NCBI RefSeq assembly: GCF_017875325.1
Contig: NZ_JAGGMN010000001.1
Span: 1,880,140-1,944,139 of the forward strand
Direction: 5' to 3'
DNA: 64,000 nt
Source of the DNA: Methanofollis sp. W23
Lineage (GTDB): Archaea > Halobacteriota > Methanomicrobia > Methanomicrobiales > Methanofollaceae
Positions 17,959 to 26,550 of this stretch are shown here, in pieces; the first letter of the stretch is position 1; each line of letters starts with the position of its first letter. The notes beneath the pieces were generated by a model. The model searched no databases. It saw nothing but the letters and a program-made list of their open reading frames with translations, and was not told the origin of the DNA. The translations under genes were made by a program, and so were the position numbers.

Positions 17959-18658
17959 CGGTTCATCCCCACGCGGGTGGGGAACACGTCTCCTCCAGCC
18001 CCGCTTTTACACGGAGCGACGGTTCATCCCCACGCGTGTGGGGAACACGCAATCGATGCGGCGAGAGGAAGTAGTAAGGTCGGTTCATCCCCACGCGTGT
18101 GGGGAACACCCCGTCTGCGGAGTGCGCCACCCATTCGCGAGCGGTTCATCCCCACGCGTGTGGGGAACACGGTATCAAGACCGGGGCGCGGTTCTCGGTG
18201 TGCGGTTCATCCCCACGCGTGTGGGGAACACACCTGGACAGACTCGTCCGGGTCCCAGGTCTTCGGTTCATCCCCACGCGTGTGGGGAACACTGGATTGA
18301 TGGTGATTTCTACTGTGAGGATTGCGGTTCATCCCCACGCGTGTGGGGAACACATCCGCCGTCATGATGTCGGGAAGACTCGGTTCGGTTCATCCCCACG
18401 CGTGTGGGGAACACCTATTAGATAACGCATAGGTGCCCGACGAGACCGGTTCATCCCCACGCGTGTGGGGAACACGTTCAGAATTACGAAATAGGCCCAT
18501 ATATAGGCGGTTCATCCCCACGCGTGTGGGGAACACCTCGGGGTCCTGATCACCCTCCTCCTCGCCATCGGTTCATCCCCACGCGTGTGGGGAACACTTT
18601 GGAGTCGTAATACCGGAACGCTCTGACTCCGGTTCATCCCCACGCGTGTGGGGAACAC
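17959..18658 (-). CRISPR. CRISPR array, 12 repeats, type I-E-like repeat
   Basis: Twelve repeats start every 61 nt from 17959/17960 to 18631. Read on the minus strand the repeat is GTGTTCCCCACACGCG ... GGGGATGAACCG. The final G (C on the plus strand, e.g. 17959, 18020, 18081) is invariant in all twelve, so the repeat is 29 nt and the 11 spacers are 32 nt, exactly the type I-E geometry. The repeat holds a 7-bp palindromic stem (TCCCCAC/GTGGGGA). The leftmost repeat has one change (CGCGGGTG instead of CGCGTGTG), as expected for the trailer-end repeat if transcription is on the minus strand with the leader at the right. No cas gene is visible in the window, so the effector must be encoded elsewhere or be missing. 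Confidence 0.98.
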
Positions 18659-19013
18659 TCTTCACCTTATCATCCCCGGAAAGAACCTTCTTTCCTACCA
18701 TGCCCCATGACACCGCGGACCTCCAGCACCACCACAATGCCAGAGACACAGAAGAGACCACGGTGTCATCAGGTCTCACTTTAGAAGAGAGAGAAGATGA
18801 ACCTTCTGAATTCACTCCGCCGGCGAGGAGGACCGCACGCCATTGGACCAGGCAAGGACCACGAAAAAGTCTCGCTCGCCCATCGCGCGAGGAGAGGCTG
18901 GAGGCGATGAAATAACAGAACATTTCAAAGACCTATTTTCAAAAAAATGACCTAAAAAGAATCTAAGTTCGAAAAATATATCATAAAATTCACCAAAACG
19001 TACGCGATTCATC
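18659..19013. promoter_or_regulatory. Candidate CRISPR leader and lipoprotein promoter region
   Basis: No gene supported. Twenty nt from the last repeat lies an inverted repeat, GGAAAGAA-CC-TTCTTTCC (18678-18695), a possible leader element. Further right, AT content rises sharply (18920-19010), with a TATA-like AAAATATATCA at 18973-18983 that serves the lipoprotein at 19014. Confidence 0.45.
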
Positions 19014-19673
19014 ATGAGAACATATTTGAGCATAATAGGAGTGCTCCTGGTCTTCTGCCTGGTCTTCGCCACCGGGTGCACCACGACCCCGCAGCCCGCC
19101 GCCGACGACGGCCAGACAACTCCTGCCGAGACCACCGCGGTCCCGACGCAGACGACCGCCGCCGCGACCAATGCCACCGGACCGGCTACGAACATGACCG
19201 GCCCGGCCGCCGCCGCCACCCCCGAACCCACGCCGGCCCTGACCACCGCGCCCACGGCCGTCACCACCCCCGCCCCCCAGCCTGAAGTGATCATCGACGA
19301 GGGCACCGCCGTCTATGCCGGAAGTCACAAAGTCTATGACCTCTGCGAAGAGGAAGACGTGGAGTTCCAGTACCCCGGCGACCACTACACCATCGAGATC
19401 AGATCCGATGATATGATCAATATTCTCCTTCTGAAAAGCTCAGATAAAGTTTCACTCTGTAGTAAGCATGGCCCCTGGAACTATGATGCCGCAGACCCCA
19501 TGTTCCAGTATGAAGAAATTACAAAGAAAAAAATAGAGTATACCATAGAAAAAGTAGGGAAATACTACCTCTACCTTGACGGCCGCATCATACCTGACGA
19601 CATAAACATTATCGGCGACTCATCCCCTGTCGATATCAAGGTCACCAAGGAACCAAACCCCGAATACCTTTAA
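19014..19673 (+). CDS. Secreted lipoprotein, Thr/Pro/Ala-rich stalk
   Basis: 219 residues. The signal peptide ends in a lipobox, LVFATGC, at about residues 16-22, so the mature protein is probably lipid-anchored at the cysteine. A low-complexity Thr/Ala/Pro linker (about 24-90) with N-T/S sequons follows. A globular C-terminal domain (about 92-219) begins EVIIDEGTAVYAGSHKVYDL and contains two cysteines. The second half of the gene is AT-richer than the first. TATA-like box at 18973-18983. A T-tract directly after the stop (19677-19683) is a likely terminator. Function unknown; a surface protein. Confidence 0.82.
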   Translation: MRTYLSIIGVLLVFCLVFATGCTTTPQPAADDGQTTPAETTAVPTQTTAAATNATGPATNMTGPAAAATPEPTPALTTAPTAVTTPAPQPEVIIDEGTAVYAGSHKVYDLCEEEDVEFQYPGDHYTIEIRSDDMINILLLKSSDKVSLCSKHGPWNYDAADPMFQYEEITKKKIEYTIEKVGKYYLYLDGRIIPDDINIIGDSSPVDIKVTKEPNPEYL

Positions 19674-19675
19674 TC

Positions 19676-19684
19676 TCTTTTTTA
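19676..19684 (+). terminator. T-tract after the lipoprotein gene
   Basis: CTCTTTTTTT directly behind the TAA stop. Oligo-T tracts alone terminate archaeal RNA polymerase. Confidence 0.45.
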
Positions 19685-19689
19685 CAGAA

Positions 19690-19830
19690 TTATCTCCCCA
19701 CCGCCACCAGCATCTCCTCCAGCGACGGGTACCTCGACTCGACCCGCTCCACCCGCCCGCCGGCCGCCGTGACCGCCGCCGTCACCGCGTGCATCCCCTC
19801 GATATCCCCGGCCTCGGCCAGGTACACCCC
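19690..19830 (-). pseudogene. Duplicated 3' end of the ABC ATPase gene
   Basis: Positions 19694-19830 match 21249-21385 at 135 of 137 bases. The frame is the last 45 or so codons of the ABC ATPase at 21245-22132 (VYLAEAGDIEGMHAVTAAVT ... EEMLVAVGR) with its own TAA at 19690-19692. There is no start or ATPase core, so it is a gene fragment. With the intact copy it forms direct repeats bracketing the AT-rich acyltransferase gene. Confidence 0.88.
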
Positions 19831-20010
19831 TCCCACTCGCCCCCACTCTCATGCCTTCCCAAAAGTTTGCACCGGGGGCTCTGCCCTCAGAACCTACAAG
19901 GTGGCGATTCTGGCAGGAAGGCTGAGAAAAAGATCCTGAAGATTGTGGTGCCTCACTATGAATCATCCAAAGGATTTCACATGGCCCATAGAATGAAACC
20001 CATTTAAAAA

Positions 20011-20021
20011 AATATAATATA
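20011..20021 (+). promoter_or_regulatory. TATA-like promoter of the AT-rich acyltransferase
   Basis: AATATAATATA in an A/T-rich stretch of about 50 nt, about 40 nt upstream of the ATG at 20058. GGGAAATGAG just before the ATG may serve as ribosome-binding site. Confidence 0.4.
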
Positions 20022-20057
20022 CAAAATATCGCAATTATAAATATTGTGGGAAATGAG

Positions 20058-21173
20058 ATGCGATACTTTGATGAGATTAATATTTTGAGGGCTTTTGCAA
20101 TCTTGGCTGTGATCGGCATCCATGTTTCAGCATATTTCACAAAGATGAGTACCATCAATTTACTGACAACAACATATATGGCGATCGACGCATTCTCTCA
20201 CTTCGCTGTCCCCCTCTTCATAGCCATCTCAGGCTTTGTCCTGTACAACAAATATTCTGATTCAATAGACCTCAAAAGATTTTATAAAAAAAGGCTGAAG
20301 TCCACTCTCCCACCATATCTCATCTTCTCTACCTTTTACTTGAGTATGACATATATCGGTTCAATCGTGCTCGCAAAATCAGTCAACCTCGACATCCCGC
20401 ATATCATCTACCGATACGCAACAGGGGGATGTTTTTACCATCTCTGGTTTTTTGTCCTGATCATCCAGCTCTATCTCCTCTACCCCATCATACTCTGGAT
20501 GTACCATTCATTTGAATCGAGAGGAAGAGTTTTCGAACTCATCCTTGCGACCTTCCTCATCGGAGTGATCTACAGATTATGCCCTATCCCGGATGTAGAC
20601 ATTCTCGGAGTTGACACACCCATACTGAGGGTTGCCACCACGTTCATAGGATATCTCTTTTATTTTATACTTGGAATGGCCGTCCGAAGCAGATATGATG
20701 AATTGCTTTTGAAATCTGTGTCTAAAACATCCTTGTACTGCATTTCAATCCCTTTGCTCTGCTGCACAATCCTTGGTGTCTTCAGTTACGCCCGGGAATA
20801 CTTTAACTTTGACATAGCCTCAGTCCTACCATTTGCAGGACAATTCTGGCATGGGCTTACCGTTGCGATAACTCCCTTGTATTATGTGGTTATCTTTGCC
20901 CTCAGTCTCAGCATCTCCCTGCACCTTCTCTCCAGTAAACCAATAGGATTCACATTGCTGGACAAAATCGGCCACTACTCCTTTGGGATCTACCTGGTCC
21001 ATGCATTTATTCTGTATATGCTCACTCTGGTATTCCCGATGTTTGGGTTTGACTGGAACAACTGGTTCTACTACCCCGTGATATTTTGTTTGACTCTTAT
21101 TCTGAGTTATATCTCTGTGGAGATCATCCAGAAGATCCCCTACAGCACATACATCATCGGAAGCACCAGATAG
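20058..21173 (+). CDS. Acyltransferase-3 family membrane protein (AT-rich copy)
   Basis: 371 residues, AT3 domain throughout, about 10 membrane segments: ILRAFAILAVIGIHVSAYF, SHFAVPLFIAISGFVLYNKY, KRLKSTLPPYLIFSTFYLS, FGIYLVHAFILYML. The ATG at 20058 is chosen because MRYFDEINIL aligns with MRYFDEITIL of the paralogue at 16722; an upstream GTG at 20046 is in frame. Base composition is far lower in GC than all neighbours, although protein similarity to the GC-rich copy is high. That points to acquisition from a lower-GC relative. It lies between a partial and an intact copy of the ABC ATPase 3' end. Probably modifies surface polysaccharide or lipid; substrate unknown. Confidence 0.9.
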   Translation: MRYFDEINILRAFAILAVIGIHVSAYFTKMSTINLLTTTYMAIDAFSHFAVPLFIAISGFVLYNKYSDSIDLKRFYKKRLKSTLPPYLIFSTFYLSMTYIGSIVLAKSVNLDIPHIIYRYATGGCFYHLWFFVLIIQLYLLYPIILWMYHSFESRGRVFELILATFLIGVIYRLCPIPDVDILGVDTPILRVATTFIGYLFYFILGMAVRSRYDELLLKSVSKTSLYCISIPLLCCTILGVFSYAREYFNFDIASVLPFAGQFWHGLTVAITPLYYVVIFALSLSISLHLLSSKPIGFTLLDKIGHYSFGIYLVHAFILYMLTLVFPMFGFDWNNWFYYPVIFCLTLILSYISVEIIQKIPYSTYIIGSTR

Positions 21174-21244
21174 AGGGAAAAAATATTTTTTGAGCGGGGA
21201 GTCCCCTCAAACCCTCTGTCAGGATAGAACGATGAAGGGCGACT

Positions 21245-22132
21245 CTACCTCCCCACCGCCACCAGCATCTCCTCCAGCGACGGGTACCTCGACTCGACCC
21301 GCTCCACCCGCCCGCCGGCCGCCGTCACCGCCGCCGTGACCGCGTGCATCCCCTCGATATCCCCGGCCTCGGCCAGGTACACCCCCTCGGCCTTCGAGTA
21401 GGAAAGCTCGGGATCGAGGAGCCCGGGGTCGGGCACCGTGAAAAAGATCGCATAGGTGAGCGACCCGAACCGCTCCCGCAACTCCGCCATCGTCCCGAAG
21501 GCCTCGATCCGGCCCCGCCGCAGGATCATCACCCGGTCGCAGATCGCCTCGACCTGATAGAGGTTGTGGGCCGAGAGGACGATCGTCTTGCCCTCCTCCC
21601 CAAGGCCCTTGAGAAACTCGCCGATGAACCGCCCGGTCATCGGGTCAAGCCCTGAAGTCGGCTCGTCATAGACCAGGAAGGACGGGTCGTGGATGAGCGA
21701 ACGTGCGATCGCGACCTTGCGGCGCATCCCCTTCGAGAGCTCCCCGATCTTCTTCTCGCCCGCGTCGAGCGAGAGCGAATCGAGAAGACGACTCCCCCGC
21801 GCCCGCACCGTCGCCCGGTCCAGCCCATAGATCTCGCCGAAGAACGTGAGATACTCATAGACCTTCATCGTCTCGTAGAGCCGCGACTCCTCGGGCAGAT
21901 AACCCAGCGTCTGCTTGAGCGCCGACGGATCGGCAAGGACATCCGCCCCATTCACCAGAAGCCCCCCGCCCGTCGGGAGCGAAAGCCCTGAGAGGATCTT
22001 GAGGAGCGTCGTCTTCCCGGCCCCGTTGTGCCCGACCACCCCGAGCACCTCGCCGTCCTCCAGGTCAAAACTCACGCCGTCAAGGGCGCGGAAGGTCCCG
22101 TATTCCTTCACCAGGTCGTGTGCCGCGATCAT
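21245..22132 (-). CDS. ABC transporter ATP-binding protein (ABC-2 exporter type)
   Basis: 295 residues. Walker A GHNGAGKTT (about 34-42), Q-loop TLGYLPEE, signature LSKGMRRKVAIA, Walker B FLVYDEPTSGLDP and H-loop SAHNL are all present, so it should be active. The C-terminal ~80 residues form the accessory domain usual in CcmA/NatA-like ATPases. Divergent from two ABC-2 permeases at 22270 and 24015, with which it very likely forms an export system. Its last 45 codons are duplicated at 19690-19830. Confidence 0.93.
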   Translation of the reverse strand: MIAAHDLVKEYGTFRALDGVSFDLEDGEVLGVVGHNGAGKTTLLKILSGLSLPTGGGLLVNGADVLADPSALKQTLGYLPEESRLYETMKVYEYLTFFGEIYGLDRATVRARGSRLLDSLSLDAGEKKIGELSKGMRRKVAIARSLIHDPSFLVYDEPTSGLDPMTGRFIGEFLKGLGEEGKTIVLSAHNLYQVEAICDRVMILRRGRIEAFGTMAELRERFGSLTYAIFFTVPDPGLLDPELSYSKAEGVYLAEAGDIEGMHAVTAAVTAAGGRVERVESRYPSLEEMLVAVGR

Positions 22133-22161
22133 TCTATGGGATCTTCTGGCCGGAAACCGGA

Positions 22162-22174
22162 TAAATCATATCCC
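22162..22174 (+). promoter_or_regulatory. Possible TATA box of the permease genes
   Basis: TAAATCATAT about 30 nt before a GGCAGGAG ribosome-binding-like element at 22193-22200. This supports translation beginning upstream of the first ATG (22270). Confidence 0.35.
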
Positions 22175-22269
22175 ATTCCGACCAACCACCAGGGCAGGAG
22201 TCGATCGAGATCAGCATTCGCACCGCCCTCACCATCGCCCGGTGGGAGACCAAACGCTCTCTCACCTCG

Positions 22270-24018
22270 ATGAGCAAAGAAGTCCTCCCCGTCACCGCCG
22301 TCCTCCTCCTCGCCCTCCTCGTAGCCACCGGGCTCACGGCGCAGAGCGGGATGCACCTCCACGACGGCATCTACTCTGTCGCCACCGACGACGACGCAGC
22401 CGCCGCCATCCTTGCGAGCGACCCCAGTTTTGCGACCACCTACGCCGACCTCGCCGTCATCCTGGAAGACCCCCACCGCTACGACCTGATCATCACCGGC
22501 GGCAAAGTCTGGACCGCCAGGACCACCAAAGGCGAAGCCGCGCTCGCCGCCTTCGAGACCGCCTACCTTCACTACCAGAATGCCGTCTACGGCAGTGCCG
22601 ACGACCTCTTCGCCGCCTACCCCCTCTGGATCGACACCATCGAGATCGAGAGCGAACTCGACTTCACCGCCACCGAATCCGGGACCAGCGCCGGGATGCA
22701 ACGCGGCCCGCAGATCCCACCCTTCCCCAGGGGCACCATCGAACCAGTCCCGACCCCCGCCGCCGACCTCGACGTCGACGAGGAGGCCCTCAGACTCGCG
22801 GCCGCACAGGGGCCCGCACGCACCGACAGGGTCGAGACCGTCCTCGGCGGCGACGGCCAGGAGGACGGCCCCACCCTCGGGACCTTCAAGACCCCGTCCC
22901 AGCTCTCGCCCGGCCTCCCCTTCGACTCGCTCGTCTACGTCTTCGTCTTCATCTTCCCGCTCTACTTCACCTCCCAGTTCTTCATGATGGCCATCGCCAA
23001 CGAACGCAGCGGGCGGCGGGGCGAAGTGCTCCTCTCCACCCCCGCAGGCCCGGCGACGATCATCGCCGGCAAGGCCCTCCCCTACTTCCTGCTCATGCTC
23101 GGGATCTCGGCGGCGATCCTCCTCGCCACCGGCGGCCCGCTCACCGTCCTCCTCCCGCTCGTCCCGGTGATCCTCTTCTTCCTTGCCGGCGCCCTCTTCA
23201 TCGGCATGACCGCCCGGAGTTTCAGGGAACTCTCCTTCCTCTCCATCTTCTTCTCGACCGTGATGACCGCCTACCTCTTCTTCCCCTCGGTCTTCGCCAA
23301 CGTCCACGCCGTCAGCCTCATCTCCCCGCTCACCCTCGTCGTCCTCCTCTTCCAGGGGAACGGATTCGGAGCGGCCGACTATGTCTATGCCACCGCCCTC
23401 TTCTACCTCGGGACCGCCGCCGTCCTCGTCCTCTGCATCAAAAACTTCAACGAAGAACGACTCTTCTCGCAGGAACGCCTCACCGCCAAGGTCGTCTCCT
23501 TCGTCGCCGGGGCGATGGCGAGAGGCCACCCGTACGCCTCGCTCGTCGCCCTCAACGCCCTCGCCATCCCGCTCGTCTGCATGGTCCAGATGATGTGCCT
23601 GGCCCTCTTCTTCAACCTCCCCCTCCCGCTCGCCCTCGTCCTCCTCATCTTCCTTGCCGCCCTCACCGAGGAGGTCTTCAAGTCGCTCGGGATCGCCGCC
23701 CTCTTCAGGCGGGCGGGCAAGGCGCCAGGATGGAAGACCCTCGGGATCGCCGCAGTGGCGACAGGGTTGGGGTTCCTGCTCGGCGAGAAACTCCTCCTCT
23801 TCGTCACCCTCTCGCAGGTCACCGGATCGGTCTTCGGCGACGTCCTCTTCTCGGGCGTCGGACTCCTCTGGATGCCTTTCCTCCTCCACACCGCCGGTGC
23901 GGCGATCGTCGCCGCCTACCTCAAGATCGGCGGGGCCAGGGCCTATCCGCTCGGGGTGCTCACCGCCGCCGCCGTCCATGCCCTCTATAACTTCGTCCTC
24001 ATCGGAGGCGCCCTATGA
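22270..24018 (+). CDS. ABC-2 permease fused to a PrsW-like C-terminal domain
   Basis: 582 residues from the first ATG. An N-terminal membrane helix, an external acidic domain (about 30-215) and six or more helices with IANERSGRRGEVLLSTPAG match ABC-2 permeases. The last ~180 residues form a second membrane block with ALTEEVFKSLGIAALF, the EExxK motif of PrsW-type membrane glutamic proteases, and later HTAGAAIVAAYL and AAAVHALYNFVL. In the same frame, codons upstream of the ATG read EISIRTALTIARWETKRSLTS, the usual permease N-terminus, yet no ATG, GTG or TTG occurs between the stop at 22162 and 22270. The true start may be a rare codon near 22204-22210, or a base is wrong. Overlaps the next permease by 4 nt. 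Confidence 0.85.
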   Translation: MSKEVLPVTAVLLLALLVATGLTAQSGMHLHDGIYSVATDDDAAAAILASDPSFATTYADLAVILEDPHRYDLIITGGKVWTARTTKGEAALAAFETAYLHYQNAVYGSADDLFAAYPLWIDTIEIESELDFTATESGTSAGMQRGPQIPPFPRGTIEPVPTPAADLDVDEEALRLAAAQGPARTDRVETVLGGDGQEDGPTLGTFKTPSQLSPGLPFDSLVYVFVFIFPLYFTSQFFMMAIANERSGRRGEVLLSTPAGPATIIAGKALPYFLLMLGISAAILLATGGPLTVLLPLVPVILFFLAGALFIGMTARSFRELSFLSIFFSTVMTAYLFFPSVFANVHAVSLISPLTLVVLLFQGNGFGAADYVYATALFYLGTAAVLVLCIKNFNEERLFSQERLTAKVVSFVAGAMARGHPYASLVALNALAIPLVCMVQMMCLALFFNLPLPLALVLLIFLAALTEEVFKSLGIAALFRRAGKAPGWKTLGIAAVATGLGFLLGEKLLLFVTLSQVTGSVFGDVLFSGVGLLWMPFLLHTAGAAIVAAYLKIGGARAYPLGVLTAAAVHALYNFVLIGGAL

Positions 24019-25088
24019 ACGCACGTCATCTCTGGACCATTGCAAAAAAAGATCTCCATGGCGTGAAGAGCGAGCGGACAATCGTGCTCGCGATCCTCCT
24101 CCAGGTCTTCATCGCCATGTTCTCCTCGTTTTTAGTCGTCGGACTCACCTCGCTCTACGACCCCGAGGCCCTCGGCGAACAGGGCGGGGGGCTTGCGATC
24201 GGCTACGCCGGGGCCGACTCCCCGCTCGCCGGACTCCTCCACGAAGACGGCGGGTTCGTCGTCTACCGCATGGACCTCTCCGAGGCGGTCGCCGCCCTCA
24301 AGGAACGCCAGGTCTCGGCCGTGGTCTATGTCCCCGACACTCGGCCCGACGCCGAGGCGCCGGTGAAGGTCACGCTCTACACGATCAAAAACGACATCCA
24401 GGGAGCGGCAGCGTCGGCAGGCCTCAAAGACGCCTTCGAGGCCTATGAAGAAGACCTCAGGGACGTGCGGGCCGACCGCCTCGCCACCGTCCCGGTCGAG
24501 GTGGCGGCGCCCGAGTCTGAGGGCGGGCAGACCTTCTTCCTCTTTGTCTACGGGCTTCTCATCCCGCTCCTCCTCTTCCTGCCCGCGATCATCTCGGCAA
24601 GCCTGGTCATCGACTTCGTCACCGAGGAGTACGGCGCCCAGACCCTCGACACTCTCCTCTCCACCCCGGTCACCTTTGTCGAGTGTTTCTGGGGCAAGGT
24701 GCTCGCCGCATGGATCCTGGTCCCGCTCCAGGCCGGGGCGTGGCTCCTCCTCCTCGCCGCCAACGGGATCTTCATCGAGAACGCCCTCGCCGTCCTCGCC
24801 CTGGTCTCGGCGGCGGCCCTCGCCCTCATCCTCCTCGCCGGGGTTGCGGCCCTCCATTACCGCGAGCGGACGGCCGCCCAGTTCGTCTACTCGACGGCGC
24901 TCGTCGCGGTGATCCTCGCCGCCCTCGCGGTCCCCGGCAACCCGGGCCACCTCCTCGTCCTCCTCTCGGCCGGGGCCGCCGGGCCATGGGAGTATATGAT
25001 GGTCGGGGCCTCGGTGCTCGGCACGGTCGTCCTTGCGGCCCTCGCCGACCGCTACGCGAGGGCGATGGAGATCCGCACCCGCGGCTGA
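24015..25088 (+). CDS. ABC-2 type transporter permease
   Basis: 357 residues. First helix after NARHLWTIAKKDLHGVKSER, a typical cytoplasmic N-terminus. A large external domain follows (about 45-165), then five to six helices including FVTEEYGAQTLDTLLSTPVT, the permease coupling-loop motif. The ATGA overlap with the upstream permease shows translational coupling. With the divergent ATPase at 21245 it likely forms a heteromeric exporter; cargo unknown. Confidence 0.9.
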   Translation: MNARHLWTIAKKDLHGVKSERTIVLAILLQVFIAMFSSFLVVGLTSLYDPEALGEQGGGLAIGYAGADSPLAGLLHEDGGFVVYRMDLSEAVAALKERQVSAVVYVPDTRPDAEAPVKVTLYTIKNDIQGAAASAGLKDAFEAYEEDLRDVRADRLATVPVEVAAPESEGGQTFFLFVYGLLIPLLLFLPAIISASLVIDFVTEEYGAQTLDTLLSTPVTFVECFWGKVLAAWILVPLQAGAWLLLLAANGIFIENALAVLALVSAAALALILLAGVAALHYRERTAAQFVYSTALVAVILAALAVPGNPGHLLVLLSAGAAGPWEYMMVGASVLGTVVLAALADRYARAMEIRTRG

Positions 25089-25218
25089 GAACTTCTCCCT
25101 CTTTCCTCTCCCTCAAATCCCTGAGAAAATCTTCAGAGATATTGAAAAGATTCAGCAAATCCCAGAGAAAAAAGAAAAAAAGTAAATACAAAAAATCGGA
25201 ATTAAACGTAGATCCACT

Positions 25219-26535
25219 ATGGACACACGCAGGCCCATGCTGGCCGGAGCTCTACTTATGCTCCTTCTTCTCCTTGCCGCACCTGTCGCCGCGGCCACCC
25301 TCGGCGGCGACGAGGCGTGGATCAAGGTCCGCTGCAACGTCGACGGTGCGGCGGTTTATTTTGACAATGAATACAAGGGCACGATCGAGAACGGCGAGGT
25401 GAACGTCGCGGTCCTCACTACGGCGACCCCGTACCACACGGCCAGGGCCGAGAAGGACGGCTACTACACCGCCTCGGCGCCCCTCGGACCGTACCCTGCG
25501 GTCGGTGAGACCAGCACCGTCTACCTCACCCTCAACCCGGTCCCGACCCCGCCCCCGCCGACCACCGGCACCCTCTCGGTGAGTTCCTCGCCGAGCGGGG
25601 CGAAGGTCTATGTCGACGGGTCGTATTATGGCAGGACGCCGCAGAAGGTCTACGGGCTTGCGGCCGGGAGCCACCGGGTCGAGGTGCGCCTCGACGGCTA
25701 CGACACCTGGAGCAGCACTCAGCAGGTGAGGCCCGGGGAGACGACCGGCGTCCGTGCCGATCTGCACCCGCACGTGAGTTATGGCTCGCTCTACGTCACC
25801 TCCAGTCCGTCTGGGGCGAAGGTCTACCTGGACGGGAAGTACGAGGGCAAGACCCCGCGGACTATCTCAGGGGTCAGCGAAGGGCGCCATTATGTCGAGC
25901 TCGAAGAGGCCGGGTATCAGGAATGGACCGGGCCGGTGAAGGTCGTCGCAGGGCAGCAGGCCTATGTCTCGGTCAGCCTGAACACCGAGCCGAAACCGGT
26001 CTCAGGGACGATCGATGTCTTCTCGAATCCGGTGGGGGCCTACATCTATCTTGACGGGGAGTACCAGGGCCGGACCTATCCTGAAGGGTTCGTGGTCATC
26101 GGGGTCGCCCCTGGCACCCATACGGTCACCCTCAAACTCACGGGCTATAAGGACGCTTCGGCCTCGGTGAACGTGAACTCAGGCCGGGAGTCGTCGGTGA
26201 GGATGACCCTCAACCCGGCGGTCCCGTCCTCTGACGCCGGGTCGATGGAGGTCACCTCTGAACCGGCAGGGGCCGAGGTCTACCTGAACAACGAGTACAG
26301 GGGCGTGACCCCGGTGACGCTCGAAGGCCTCGCCCCAGGGAGTTATGCGGTCAGCCTCAAACTCAGCGGTCACCCTGACTGGAAGACGACCGCCGAGGTG
26401 AACGTGGGTGCGAAGACCCCGGTCGCCGCCCAGTTCGCCGAGCCCGCACCGACGACGCAGACCCCGGCGCCGGTCCTCCCGGTCGTCGGGGCACTTGCTC
26501 TCCTCGGGTTCCTCGCGGCCCGGAGAGCAGATTAA
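25219..26535 (+). CDS. Secreted PEGA-repeat surface protein
   Basis: 438 residues. Signal peptide about 1-27 (MLLLLLAAPVAAA). Five PEGA-type beta repeats follow: the first (about 32-110) is degenerate; the others begin near 121 (LSVSSSPSGAKVYVDGSYYG), 191 (LYVTSSPSGAKVYLDGKYEG), 261 (IDVFSNPVGAYIYLDGEYQG) and 343 (MEVTSEPAGAEVYLNNEYRG). A Thr/Pro linker and a C-terminal hydrophobic segment with RR (LPVVGALALLGFLAARR) suggest a membrane or sortase-type anchor. PEGA proteins decorate archaeal and bacterial surfaces. A T9 tract follows the stop. Confidence 0.9.
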   Translation: MDTRRPMLAGALLMLLLLLAAPVAAATLGGDEAWIKVRCNVDGAAVYFDNEYKGTIENGEVNVAVLTTATPYHTARAEKDGYYTASAPLGPYPAVGETSTVYLTLNPVPTPPPPTTGTLSVSSSPSGAKVYVDGSYYGRTPQKVYGLAAGSHRVEVRLDGYDTWSSTQQVRPGETTGVRADLHPHVSYGSLYVTSSPSGAKVYLDGKYEGKTPRTISGVSEGRHYVELEEAGYQEWTGPVKVVAGQQAYVSVSLNTEPKPVSGTIDVFSNPVGAYIYLDGEYQGRTYPEGFVVIGVAPGTHTVTLKLTGYKDASASVNVNSGRESSVRMTLNPAVPSSDAGSMEVTSEPAGAEVYLNNEYRGVTPVTLEGLAPGSYAVSLKLSGHPDWKTTAEVNVGAKTPVAAQFAEPAPTTQTPAPVLPVVGALALLGFLAARRAD

Positions 26536-26537
26536 AT

Positions 26538-26550
26538 TCTTTTTTTTGGT
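26538..26550 (+). terminator. T-tract after the PEGA gene
   Basis: ATTCTTTTTTTTTGG begins 2 nt after the stop codon; a typical archaeal oligo-T terminator. Confidence 0.5.

Noticed and set aside
17758-18425. Plus-strand frames of 108-180 codons through the CRISPR array
   Set aside because: They translate the repeats ([17 protein letters not shown]), not a gene.
17959-18658. Self-targeting spacers
   Set aside because: By eye none of the 11 spacers matches another part of this window; a full search was not possible.
18646-18915. 89-codon frame between CRISPR array and lipoprotein
   Set aside because: Starts inside the last repeat, has no ribosome-binding site, and no protein-like composition.
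21915-23990. Frames of 691 and 616 codons overlapping the permease gene
   Set aside because: Both are out-of-frame or antisense readings of the permease, with repetitive Arg/Pro or Glu/Asp composition and no motif.
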